This document shows, one piece after another, positions 1 to 6,544 of a stretch of 40,193 nucleotides of DNA (position 1 is its first letter; each line of letters starts with the position of its first letter). This DNA comes from a virus: positions 1-40,193 of the IMG/VR virus record IMGVR_UViG_3300042467_002144, one strand, 5' to 3'. Made by a program: the position numbers and the translations under genes. The notes beneath the pieces were generated by a model. The model did no database searches. It was not told the origin of the DNA and worked only from the letters and a program-made list of their open reading frames with translations.

Positions 1-108
1 TCCATTTGCTCCGCGATAACGCCCGCTAATTGGGTCGTAGTTCCATTCGGCATCAAAGCGAACAATGGAAGCGGAGAATTCCGAAAGCGGATTAAGAGGG
101 TTGGACAT
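1..108 (-). CDS. Partial structural gene, 3' end beyond the left edge
   Basis: Only the first 36 codons are visible. ATG at 108-106 starts MSNPLNPLSEFSASIVRFDA, followed by a YDPISGRYRG segment, and the frame stays open to base 1. The start overlaps the last codons of the portal gene (stop at 92-94), so the two are translationally coupled. Genes just after a portal often encode head-morphogenesis (MuF-like) or capsid-maturation proteins, and the RYRG stretch is vaguely like the start of such proteins. That is inference from position; the fragment is too short to identify. Confidence 0.6.
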   Translation of the reverse strand, partial: MSNPLNPLSEFSASIVRFDAEWNYDPISGRYRGANG

Positions 109-2191
109 CCTCGGCCTCCAGAATGTCCTTAAACCGTTCCGGCGCTTCTTGTTTCCATTGATTCAATGCGGCGTCAATATCTTCTTCCGAAATCAACGAA
201 GCCTCGTCCACATCTCCCAGCACTAGGCCGCTGGTTTTTAATGGGTCAATAGCATCCACTTTGCTGCTGACCATCTTCGCCGGGCCACGGCGCTCTGGAT
301 CAGGATCAGCTTTGCGCTTGCGAGCAACAATGGTTTGCCGCTCTTCTTTGCTCATGGCTTGAGCCTTGGCCTTAGGCAGGCACTTTGGCTTGCCCTCTTT
401 TTCTTCACGTCCGCCGCATGGCCCCATGATTTCGCCATTGGCGCCAATCCTCACCCACTCTTCTTTGAACCATTGCTCAAGATCATCGGCATGAATTTCA
501 CCTTCGTCTCCTTTGAAAGCACCGCTCAATGAACCGTGCTTCTTCTTAAACATTTGCTTATATTGCTGCACCACATAGCCGCTGGCGTAAGCTGAAGGCC
601 ATACTTTGAACTTCGCCTTGGCTGCGCTAACAGCGCGAGAATGCAGCTCCTTGTCAGTAAATTCCACGTCGCCACGCACTTTCTTAAGATCACGGGGCAG
701 GAACAAACCAGCCGAATCTTCCACTTCCCGGCTGCCATCCATCGGCAACGTGCCATTCTCTTCGTTCATTGGATCGCGACCACCAGGCGGTACAGCAAAA
801 CCACCCCGTCCTTGAGTGGAACCACCCCCACCTTGAGCAGGAAGTTCGCGAATGACAGTTGGATCGAGCGTAAGCTCCATGCTCCACTCAGAACCGCCGT
901 AACGGGCGTCCGCCACTTCCTTCGGACTCAATACGCCAAGCTGGATGTAGCGGCCATCCACAGCCGCCACACGCGCCCGCACGTCCGCCATTTCCCGTTC
1001 GTTCAGCTCAAACAATGGGTTGAAGGAGATGCGCCAAGATTCAGGCAGCTTTCCATTCGTTGGCCCCTCTTTGCTCAGCATGATGTATTCCATCAGCTTC
1101 TTAATAGGCCGTTTGAAATGGACGCTCTGATAGTCAGCAAGCGTCTTGGCAAAATCACGCTCCTCACTGCGGCCAGTCGAACCCAGTCCGCTCGGGCTTT
1201 CGCCAAACAGCACGGTATGAGGAATTTTGCTGGCGCCAATAATGTCCACGCGCAGTTTCTCCAACACTTCCCCAATGCCGCCAAAATTGCGGCTAATAAA
1301 TTCAAGCTCTTCTTTTTCTGCATCAATCGCATAACCGCGATAGATGCTCTTGCTCATATCATTCACTTGCAGCCTATCCCTAACAGCGCCTTCCTTTCCG
1401 GCTGCCAGCATCGCCGCAAGCCCCTTCACTTTATGCACAAAAATGTCAAACTCAGTGAGCAACGTAGCCGCTGAATTCAAACCCGTCCAATAATGCCGGA
1501 AGCTGTCATAAACAGTTTGAAGGCTGCTCATGCCCCAGCCATAATTCCGTTGCCTAATGCGGTAGGGCAGCCAATCCCCATCAAAACGCAAAATCCTATC
1601 TCTATGGATGTAGGACAAAGTGGGCTCGTTAATTAAATCGCCAGAAATAATTTGATAGTACGTTGCCTTGGAATAGTCGTATAGATTTTCTTCAGTGATG
1701 ACTGGTGCAATTTGCCAACGGTCTAAACATTCAATTTCTTCGATGCGACGAATGTTACGTTTATCCACTGGCATATAGGCCGGACGGCCATCATCAATAA
1801 ACAGCAGCAAACAGGCCCCGCCATAAAGGCGAGAGTTCTTTGCCGCCAAATTTAAATATTCCAGGATATATAAATCTTCAATTACTTGCTCAATGCCTTG
1901 CACTTCTTCGGCTCTAACGCCATCTCCGCCAAACAATACCTTGAAGCCTTTCCGAGTGGCTTGGTCAGCATAAATGTCAACAATGCGACGAGGCAACCAT
2001 TCACCATATAAATTCTCCAGCTCCTCTTGCGCTAGGAAAATTGTAGCCGTGGTCTTGGTGTACTGGCCCTTATCGCGACTAGTGCCCATGCCGATGAGCA
2101 CGTTTTGCAGGCCGTCAGCACGCAGTCCGCCTTCGGAAGCGTGCCCCAAATCAACCATTTCGTTATCCATTGATTTTCTTAAGGCCATCAT
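92..2191 (-). CDS. Phage portal protein with C-terminal DUF5872-like extension
   Basis: 699-residue protein. Roughly residues 35-430 look like a DUF1073-type portal: an N-terminal IVDIYADQATRKGF segment, a central SRLYGGACLLL stretch, and FGESPSGLGSTGRSEERDFA near residue 340. The portal forms the ring at the head vertex through which DNA enters. After a Gly/Pro-rich linker (about residues 455-500) comes a different module: KFKVWPSAYASGYVVQQYK, then a tryptophan-rich WFKEEWVRIG segment, then GPCGGREEKEGKPKCLP. This matches my memory of DUF5872, usually a small separate protein in cyanophages and giant viruses. ATG at 2191 or 2188. It is divergent from the 2236 gene with only 45 bases between starts, so the promoters overlap. 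Portal identity is fairly sure; the C-terminal function is unknown. Confidence 0.88.
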   Translation of the reverse strand: MMALRKSMDNEMVDLGHASEGGLRADGLQNVLIGMGTSRDKGQYTKTTATIFLAQEELENLYGEWLPRRIVDIYADQATRKGFKVLFGGDGVRAEEVQGIEQVIEDLYILEYLNLAAKNSRLYGGACLLLFIDDGRPAYMPVDKRNIRRIEEIECLDRWQIAPVITEENLYDYSKATYYQIISGDLINEPTLSYIHRDRILRFDGDWLPYRIRQRNYGWGMSSLQTVYDSFRHYWTGLNSAATLLTEFDIFVHKVKGLAAMLAAGKEGAVRDRLQVNDMSKSIYRGYAIDAEKEELEFISRNFGGIGEVLEKLRVDIIGASKIPHTVLFGESPSGLGSTGRSEERDFAKTLADYQSVHFKRPIKKLMEYIMLSKEGPTNGKLPESWRISFNPLFELNEREMADVRARVAAVDGRYIQLGVLSPKEVADARYGGSEWSMELTLDPTVIRELPAQGGGGSTQGRGGFAVPPGGRDPMNEENGTLPMDGSREVEDSAGLFLPRDLKKVRGDVEFTDKELHSRAVSAAKAKFKVWPSAYASGYVVQQYKQMFKKKHGSLSGAFKGDEGEIHADDLEQWFKEEWVRIGANGEIMGPCGGREEKEGKPKCLPKAKAQAMSKEERQTIVARKRKADPDPERRGPAKMVSSKVDAIDPLKTSGLVLGDVDEASLISEEDIDAALNQWKQEAPERFKDILEAEDVQPS

Positions 2192-2235
2192 GTATTGCTT
2201 TCATTCTAAAAGCTGGCTACATTGGCCTGGTTGCT

Positions 2236-2733
2236 ATGGCCAGTATGGCTAGCCCTCTGCAATTTGCCTTCAGCGACGAGCAGCGAAAGGCTGTCTACGC
2301 CGAAGCTCACCGCCGTCAAGCCGTCAATTCCGCACTAGGTCTTAAGGGCCGGAATAATGGCCCAACCTCAGGCAGTGAAGCCCTTCGTCTCCATCTCATT
2401 GGAGCGGCGGGAGAGATGGCCGTCGCCGCCCTGCTCGATATGGAACACTTTCTCTACCAGGAAACCACGGCCAAACGAGGCTCCGCAGACCTCCCTCCCA
2501 ATATTGATGTTAAAACTCGCGCTCGCCACTACTATGATTTAGTGGTGCAATTAGACGAAAAGCCTGGGAAAATATTTGTTCTCGTGACCATTGAAAATCG
2601 AAAAACTCTCGTGCATGGCTGGATAAAAAGTGAAGATGCCATGAAAGATCAATGGAAAAAAGAGCACGTTAAAGGCCGCCCGGCCTTCTTCGTCCCCAAG
2701 CACTATTTACAGCCTCTTTCGTCATTATTGTAA
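2236..2733 (+). CDS. PD-(D/E)XK nuclease-like protein upstream of terminase
   Basis: 165 residues from ATG 2236 (a second ATG lies at 2245; the frame is open from 2170 without a better start). The features are an early Glu in GAAGEMAVAALLDME, then NIDVKTR (D-x-K), spaced as in the restriction-endonuclease-like fold, with a LVVQLDEKPGKIFVLVTI beta-strand pair next to it. The stop codon TAA shares its last base with the terminase ATG (TAATG at 2731-2735), so the two genes are coupled. The position suggests a role with packaging or DNA end processing. No family name is recognised; the nuclease call rests on these motifs only. Confidence 0.7.
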   Translation: MASMASPLQFAFSDEQRKAVYAEAHRRQAVNSALGLKGRNNGPTSGSEALRLHLIGAAGEMAVAALLDMEHFLYQETTAKRGSADLPPNIDVKTRARHYYDLVVQLDEKPGKIFVLVTIENRKTLVHGWIKSEDAMKDQWKKEHVKGRPAFFVPKHYLQPLSSLL

Positions 2734-4100
2734 TGCTTCGCTGTTCAGACTTCGCCAAACACGCTCTTCATTTAGAGCTTTTCCATAAACAGGCTGAAAT
2801 TCTTGATGAATTCTTTCAGCCCGGCAAGTCGCATGCAGTGTGGGCTCTCGGGCGACGCTCAGGCAAGACGCTCATGGCAGCCATTGCCTGCATCTATATG
2901 TGTTTCGTCCTAGAAGAACAATATCGTCGTAAAGTAAGAAAAGGAGAACGCTGGTACGTTGTAACTGTTGCAAACAGTCAAGATCAGGCTCGTATTGCCC
3001 TAAACAACATCCGGCAGCTCATCATCGAAAGTCCCTTCGCTCAGGAGATTGTTCGTGAAACTGCCGACATCATTGAAATTAGTAACCACTGCGTTTTTAA
3101 AGCTATACCAACTTCCGGGCGTGCTGCTCGTGGTCTCGCTTGCGCCGGTGCTGTTTTTGATGAACTTGCATTCGCCACAGAAGGCGATGCTAACTCCGGC
3201 GGACGTGGCATTTATGACGCTCTTTCTCCTTCTATCGCTCAGTTTGGCGGTCATGGGCGCATCCTAGAACTCTCCTCCCCATGGCTGACTGACGGCATCT
3301 TCTATCAGCATTTCAAAGAAGCAGCGTCTGGCCGCTTCCCTTTCATGCAGGCCGTAAACCTCCCAACGTGGGAGATGAACCCTCGCATTTCGCAAGAGTT
3401 TCTTGACACAGAGAGGCAGCGCGACCCCGAAAAATTTAAAGTGGAATATGGCGCTCAATTCGCCAGTAATCTTTCCGCTCTTGTTGCTAGTGATGTTGTT
3501 GACGCCTGCATTGATGACCGTCGAGCGGCTCTACCACCCAGAGCCCAATTCCAAGGTGCTTATGTCTTGGCCTTGGACCCTGCCCGAGGTGGGGTTGGCC
3601 GTGATGATTACACTGCTTGTATTGTTCATTTTGAAAACGGCACGTTAGTCGTTGATAAATTCCATTCCTTTGCTGCTGATTTTGAAATCAATGGAAGAAT
3701 GGAAGTGAATATCAATGCAGTGGAAGATTGGATAAAAGAACAGCATCGCCTATACGTTTTCGACACGATTGTGATGGACCAGTTCAACAGTGCTGGCACC
3801 ATTCAAACCTTGGCAGGCGATCTGCCCATCACTGAACTCACTTGGACCGTTAGCTCCAAGATGAAGGCTTTCAGCAAAATGCGAGAGCTGTTCAATGCAG
3901 GGCAGATTAATTTATACCGTCACGAAAAGGCCGTCATGCAAATCAAAAATCTTACTGTCACTTACAAGCCCAGTGGGCAATGGACGGTTACTGGCGGCAA
4001 GGCCACTGGCATTGACGACTTAGCGTTTGCCATGGCTGGTGCAATCTTGGCCGCATCTAAAGATGATGACATTGGGTGGATCGAAAGTTTAATCTCCTAG
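2733..4100 (+). CDS. terL: Terminase large subunit
   Basis: 455 residues, the usual size. The ATPase domain has Walker A GRRSGKT at residues 40-46 and Walker B-like AVFDELAFA near 140-147. The C-terminal RNase H-like nuclease has its first acidic motif in ALDPARGG near 281, a second in TIVMDQFN near 347, and the last in GIDDLAFAMAG near 427. The enzyme pumps DNA into the prohead through the portal and cuts it. Start overlaps the previous stop. It is unusual that terL reads plus while the portal reads minus, divergent from the 2236 gene. No small terminase gene is adjacent; the HTH protein at 19.7-20.5 kb is the best candidate for that role. Confidence 0.95.
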   Translation: MLRCSDFAKHALHLELFHKQAEILDEFFQPGKSHAVWALGRRSGKTLMAAIACIYMCFVLEEQYRRKVRKGERWYVVTVANSQDQARIALNNIRQLIIESPFAQEIVRETADIIEISNHCVFKAIPTSGRAARGLACAGAVFDELAFATEGDANSGGRGIYDALSPSIAQFGGHGRILELSSPWLTDGIFYQHFKEAASGRFPFMQAVNLPTWEMNPRISQEFLDTERQRDPEKFKVEYGAQFASNLSALVASDVVDACIDDRRAALPPRAQFQGAYVLALDPARGGVGRDDYTACIVHFENGTLVVDKFHSFAADFEINGRMEVNINAVEDWIKEQHRLYVFDTIVMDQFNSAGTIQTLAGDLPITELTWTVSSKMKAFSKMRELFNAGQINLYRHEKAVMQIKNLTVTYKPSGQWTVTGGKATGIDDLAFAMAGAILAASKDDDIGWIESLIS

Positions 4101-4131
4101 TATGATTTTCAAACAATAGTTCTTTATTGGC

Positions 4132-4395
4132 GTGACTTATTGCAAATTAACTATGCAAGAAACGCAGTTTTTAATTGCGCTCCTTGAAAATGGCACCACT
4201 AGCAAGCAAACTTCCTTGCAGCTTTTAGCGGCCGAACATCTTTATATTCCCGTGCTATTGCCCAAGCTTAAGGACTATGCCAAGCGCTTGGGGCAAATTG
4301 AAGCGCTGGAGCAATGCCTCGACGAGGAAGGCACGTTTGACGACTATTGCCGGGCCCACCCCGACAGCCAAGAATGCAAGGAATATGACGTGTAG
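4132..4395 (+). CDS. Small conserved-looking protein after terL
   Basis: 87 residues with GTG start at 4132, or 80 from ATG 4153 (MQETQFLIALLENGTTSKQT), which looks like the better start. Predicted mostly helical with an acidic C-terminus (CLDEEGTFDDYCRAHPDSQE). No membrane segment and no recognised family. It follows terL by 31-52 bases on the same strand and immediately precedes the RNA island, so its transcript may run into the tRNA region. Confidence 0.65.
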   Translation: MTYCKLTMQETQFLIALLENGTTSKQTSLQLLAAEHLYIPVLLPKLKDYAKRLGQIEALEQCLDEEGTFDDYCRAHPDSQECKEYDV

Positions 4396-4399
4396 GCAA

Positions 4400-4560
4400 C
4401 ATGCGTGCTATGCTTTTGGGGCTTTCGCGAAGCACGCTGGCCAGCGTTACAACTAGACAGTGGCAGGCACTGTCTTGCAGACCAATCGAGGCTATGGGCC
4501 TACCCATAGTTAAATGTCGTACACAGGCGGATTGAAGCCCCGCCTCGACGCCTCGATGTC
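4400..4560 (+). ncRNA. Structured RNA of unknown class upstream of the tRNA
   Basis: No reading frame fits here, but the segment is packed with perfect complementary pairs in order: GCGTGCT 4403-4409 with AGCACGC 4431-4437; the 12-base palindrome CGCTGGCCAGCG 4435-4446; AGACAGTG 4455-4462 with CACTGTCT 4468-4475; and an outer 8-base helix ATCGAGGC 4485-4492 with GCCTCGAT 4550-4557. The outer helix encloses two hairpins, CTATGGG/CCCATAG (4492-4509) and AGGCGG/CCGCCT (4525-4545), making a multi-branch junction. It lies directly 5' of the tRNA and riboswitch and may share their transcript. The class is not recognised; it could be a leader, a decayed tRNA array or a new regulatory RNA. The plus strand is assumed from its neighbours. 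Confidence 0.5.
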
Positions 4561-4562
4561 TA

Positions 4563-4636
4563 GCCCTTGTAGCCCAACCGGCAGAGGCAAGCGACTTAAA
4601 ATCGCTCCAGTGTGGGTTCGACTCCCACCGAGGGTA
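4563..4636 (+). tRNA. tRNA-Leu(UAA) with a short variable arm
   Basis: 74 nt. Acceptor 4563-4569 pairs with 4629-4635 (including a G-U at the first pair and another at the sixth). D stem is GCC/GGC. Anticodon stem AGCGA/TCGCT encloses loop CTTAAAA with anticodon TAA (4597-4599). T arm is GTGGG-TTCGACT-CCCAC. Discriminator base is A and no CCA is encoded. The anticodon reads UUA leucine codons. The oddity is the 5-nt variable loop (4607-4611): bacterial tRNA-Leu normally has a long variable arm. Folding is convincing; the amino acid identity is inferred from the anticodon only. Confidence 0.85.
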
Positions 4637-4649
4637 TCGTGCTAAGCTG

Positions 4650-4708
4650 CATCTACGTTCACCCCACATGGGGCGCATGACACCCACCTACGGAACGGGA
4701 GGTGGACC
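4650..4708 (+). promoter_or_regulatory. Glutamine riboswitch, downstream-peptide (glutamine-II) class
   Basis: The sequence has the plan I know for the downstream-peptide/glutamine-II aptamer. Outer helix CGTTC 4656-4660 pairs with GAACG 4693-4697. Inner hairpin CCCC-acat-GGGG spans 4662-4673. Then comes a GCATGACA strand and a pseudoknot CCACCT 4684-4689 with AGGTGG 4700-4705. The second pseudoknot strand is the Shine-Dalgarno sequence of the ORF starting at 4709, so glutamine binding should hide the ribosome site and switch translation off. The short ORF directly after it is the hallmark of this class. Known members come mainly from picocyanobacteria and marine metagenomes. Confidence 0.88.
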
Positions 4709-4822
4709 ATGGAGAGCGCCATGAACACTCTGTTGCTCGTGAAGCAGCAGCTTGAAAAAGCTGCCCGTCTTCGCAAGGCTCAGTTGGCCTCATTGCACGG
4801 CCATCGCTATTGCGTGGCTTAA
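4709..4822 (+). CDS. Riboswitch-controlled 37-residue peptide
   Basis: ATG 4709, 4 bases after the AGGTGG that serves as ribosome site and pseudoknot strand. The product is 37 residues: a short hydrophobic patch (NTLLLVKQQ), a basic amphipathic helix (QLEKAARLRKAQLASL) and the end HGHRYCVA. No signal peptide. In cyanobacteria, small ORFs behind glutamine riboswitches can encode glutamine-synthetase inactivating factors such as IF17. The basic helical character is compatible with that, but I cannot show homology. Expected to be translated when glutamine is low. Followed within 8 bases by an intrinsic terminator, so it ends its transcript. Confidence 0.82.
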   Translation: MESAMNTLLLVKQQLEKAARLRKAQLASLHGHRYCVA

Positions 4823-4829
4823 GCTCATC

Positions 4830-4853
4830 GGCCCGCTACGGCGGGCCTTTTTA
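4830..4853 (+). terminator. Intrinsic terminator of the tRNA-riboswitch-peptide unit
   Basis: Stem GGCCCGC 4830-4836 with GCGGGCC 4841-4847, loop TACG, then a run of five T. It stands 7 bases after the peptide stop and separates this plus-strand unit from the convergent minus-strand gene ending at 4851. Confidence 0.88.
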
Positions 4854-5048
4854 TTTGCCTTCTCTTTTGTGGATGTAAGCCTTAAGCTCTCTTAAATAGT
4901 TCCTCAACATTGCAGCCTGTTGCAAATGCCAAGGGTCACGATATTGGAAATACAGGCCCATGTGATTATCAATGGCCTTCAAAATATTATGAATGGGCGC
5001 GTTCCATGGCTCCCTGATCGGCGTGTTAAACGTCCGACGCTCGTCCAT
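4851..5048 (-). CDS. Small hypothetical protein after the phosphoesterase gene
   Basis: 65 residues from ATG 5048 (MDERRTFNTPIREPWNAPIH); the frame extends to a TTG at 5060. Contains an aromatic YFQYRDPWHLQQAAMLR helix and a basic end (AYIHKREGK). The first 23 bases overlap the end of the phosphoesterase gene in another frame, so it is part of the same minus-strand operon. Family not recognised. Confidence 0.65.
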   Translation of the reverse strand: MDERRTFNTPIREPWNAPIHNILKAIDNHMGLYFQYRDPWHLQQAAMLRNYLRELKAYIHKREGK

Positions 5049-5568
5049 GGCCCAGGCCAAAATAGTTTTGTATACAATCTAACGCCACTGGCATAAAATT
5101 ATTAACTTCCACGCATGCATTGAAATATCTTTTGTCCACGCTTCCATCATCATGCCGAATTAAATGGCAATGCAAATGGCCATGCACATTACCAATGTAT
5201 CGTCCAGTTAAATTAGCGGGATGCACTGGAATGTGCGTATAAATTAAGCCATCACGAAAGAATGCCCCTCGGATGTCATGGAAATATTTTGCATAATCTT
5301 GAAACTTAAAAATATCATGATTCCCGCGAACTAGCACTTTACTACCGTTTAGACGGTCTAAAACATGCAAGCCAGATCGTGGGATGGCCACGTCTCCCAA
5401 CACGTACACTCTATCCTTCGCGTGGACAATATTGTTCCAACGCTCTACGAGCGTTTCATGCATTTCTTCCAATGAGACAAAAGGACGCAGCCGTTCTCCG
5501 TCTGGACGCATAAATTCCAGAATCTTGGCATGGCCAAAGTGCGTATCGCTTGTGACGAAGGCGCTCAT
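5026..5568 (-). CDS. Calcineurin-like metallophosphoesterase
   Basis: 180 residues from ATG 5568 (an upstream TTG at 5577 is less likely). Metal-binding motifs are in family order: SDTHFGH (D-x-H), VYVLGDVA (GD-x), LVRGNHD (GN-H-D), THIPVHP and NVHGHLHCH (GH-x-H). The family hydrolyses phosphodiesters or phosphomonoesters with two metal ions. Phage members are usually annotated only as phosphoesterases, and the substrate here is unknown. It is the last substantial gene of the nrdA-nrdB operon, after the tRNA-like element, so a role in nucleotide or RNA metabolism is plausible. Confidence 0.87.
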   Translation of the reverse strand: MSAFVTSDTHFGHAKILEFMRPDGERLRPFVSLEEMHETLVERWNNIVHAKDRVYVLGDVAIPRSGLHVLDRLNGSKVLVRGNHDIFKFQDYAKYFHDIRGAFFRDGLIYTHIPVHPANLTGRYIGNVHGHLHCHLIRHDDGSVDKRYFNACVEVNNFMPVALDCIQNYFGLGHGRASDV

Positions 5569-5584
5569 TAGAAACAATTAATAA

Positions 5585-5700
5585 TGGAAAGGCCGGGAAT
5601 TGCACCCGGCTCTTCTAGGTTATTTGCCTAGCGCTGTCTTAGCTTCCCAAGCCAGGAAAGGCGCTCCACTACCAACGGTGGACCTCAGAACTGGCATGGC
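5585..5700 (-). ncRNA. tRNA-like structured element between nrdB and the phosphoesterase gene
   Basis: A 140-base gap inside a minus-strand operon, dense with hairpins (plus coordinates): GCCGGG/CCCGGC 5592-5610, which on the minus strand resembles a T arm with loop TGCAATT; CTAGG/CCTAG 5615-5631 with a 7-base loop, like an anticodon arm but lacking U33; and TCCAC/GTGGA 5665-5682, whose minus-strand loop CGTTGGTA is like a D loop. Minus-strand GGGAAG (5643-5648) can pair with either of two CTTTCC copies (5655-5660 or 5586-5591), giving two alternative folds. It could be a decayed class II tRNA, a tRNA mimic used for processing, or a switch. No clear acceptor stem, so not called a tRNA. Confidence 0.4.
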
Positions 5701-5717
5701 TCAATATTAACAGTGTT

Positions 5718-6482
5718 TCACCGCCCGTAAGAAGGCAGATCATTGTTTGCTGCCTCAAAGAACGCCGGCATCCGACTGCGAGCCGTGTCGTTCAGTTCCT
5801 CAGCCCTGCCCTTCTCAAACAAATTGTCACTTTGACGCAACCAAAAGTCTTTGTCCAACCATTTGTTGCTATGGGCACCAAGCTGATCAAAGGCCCACAA
5901 TGCAGTGGCCCGGCGCAGTTTGTTCAGGCTCTGCCCAGCAGTTTCGCCAAGCTCCCGAGCAATCAGACTATGCACGCCAACGTGCGTAATCTCATCCCGA
6001 CTAATATCAGCAGCCACAGTACGAATGCCAATATCGCCGTTGAAACGGAAAAATGGCAAAACGACAAAGAAAATGCTGCGCTCCAAAATGGCAGCTTTCA
6101 AAATGGGATGGGCAGGATGCTCTTGCCATGCTTTCAGGATGTTCAGGGCTTCTTTCTCAGCTTTTTCATTCGTGCCATGGGCAGCCGTCACATAGTTCAG
6201 CGCCTCATCATGACGCTGCTCATCCTGCTGGTTATGACGCAGCGCCTCAACAATGCCAGGCGTAGAAGGAAGCTCTTTCTGCAGCCCCTGCTCCAGAAAG
6301 TCCTTCACAGGCAGTTCCAAATGGCGCAACGCAAGAAGCGAGAAAATCGTATCCTCGCCGCCTTCTTGCAACTTGCCTTTGCTCACAGGCACGGCCTGCC
6401 AAGGCCGTTTCTTGGCAATCATGGAAAGATAGGGGCCTTCATTTTCAACGGAAAGATCGGGGCTCTTGGTCTCGGCAATCAT
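5718..6482 (-). CDS. nrdB: Ribonucleotide reductase small subunit (class I, compact cyanophage type)
   Basis: 254 residues, short for NrdB (usually 320-400). A four-helix ferritin-like protein with di-iron-type motifs: HLELPVKDF near residue 53, NQQDEQRHDEALNY near 85-97 (E-x-x-H), an aromatic FFVVLPFFRFNGD helix, and ADISRDEITHVGVH near 160-172 (second E-x-x-H). It should generate the radical that the large subunit uses to reduce ribonucleotides. Very divergent small subunits of this kind were described in cyanophages next to an RNR large subunit earlier taken for class II. Follows nrdA after 62 bases that hold a hairpin. Family call fairly sure; metal type not visible. Confidence 0.82.
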   Translation of the reverse strand: MIAETKSPDLSVENEGPYLSMIAKKRPWQAVPVSKGKLQEGGEDTIFSLLALRHLELPVKDFLEQGLQKELPSTPGIVEALRHNQQDEQRHDEALNYVTAAHGTNEKAEKEALNILKAWQEHPAHPILKAAILERSIFFVVLPFFRFNGDIGIRTVAADISRDEITHVGVHSLIARELGETAGQSLNKLRRATALWAFDQLGAHSNKWLDKDFWLRQSDNLFEKGRAEELNDTARSRMPAFFEAANNDLPSYGR

Positions 6483-6514
6483 TGTCGTACTATTATGCGA
6501 TGGTGTGAGGAGCA

Positions 6515-6540
6515 GAAAGGGGGCGCAAGCCCCCTTTTTC
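6515..6540. terminator. Hairpin between nrdA and nrdB
   Basis: GGGGGC 6519-6524 and GCCCCC 6529-6534 with loop GCAA. On the minus strand the stem is followed by TTTCTG, a modest T tract; on the plus strand by TTTTTC. Between two co-directional operon genes it may attenuate nrdB or protect the nrdA 3' end. Confidence 0.6.
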
Positions 6541-6544
6541 TTTG

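Noticed and set aside
641-1474. 277-codon plus-strand frame.
   Set aside because: Antisense shadow of the portal gene.
4563-4636. The tRNA as an integrase attachment site.
   Set aside because: Cyanophage integrases can use tRNA genes, but the integrase is 33 kb away and without the host sequence no attP identity block can be shown.
5585-5700. A complete tRNA on the minus strand.
   Set aside because: No acceptor stem pairs across the arms, the anticodon-like loop lacks U33 and the T loop is TGCAATT, so it is listed only as tRNA-like.
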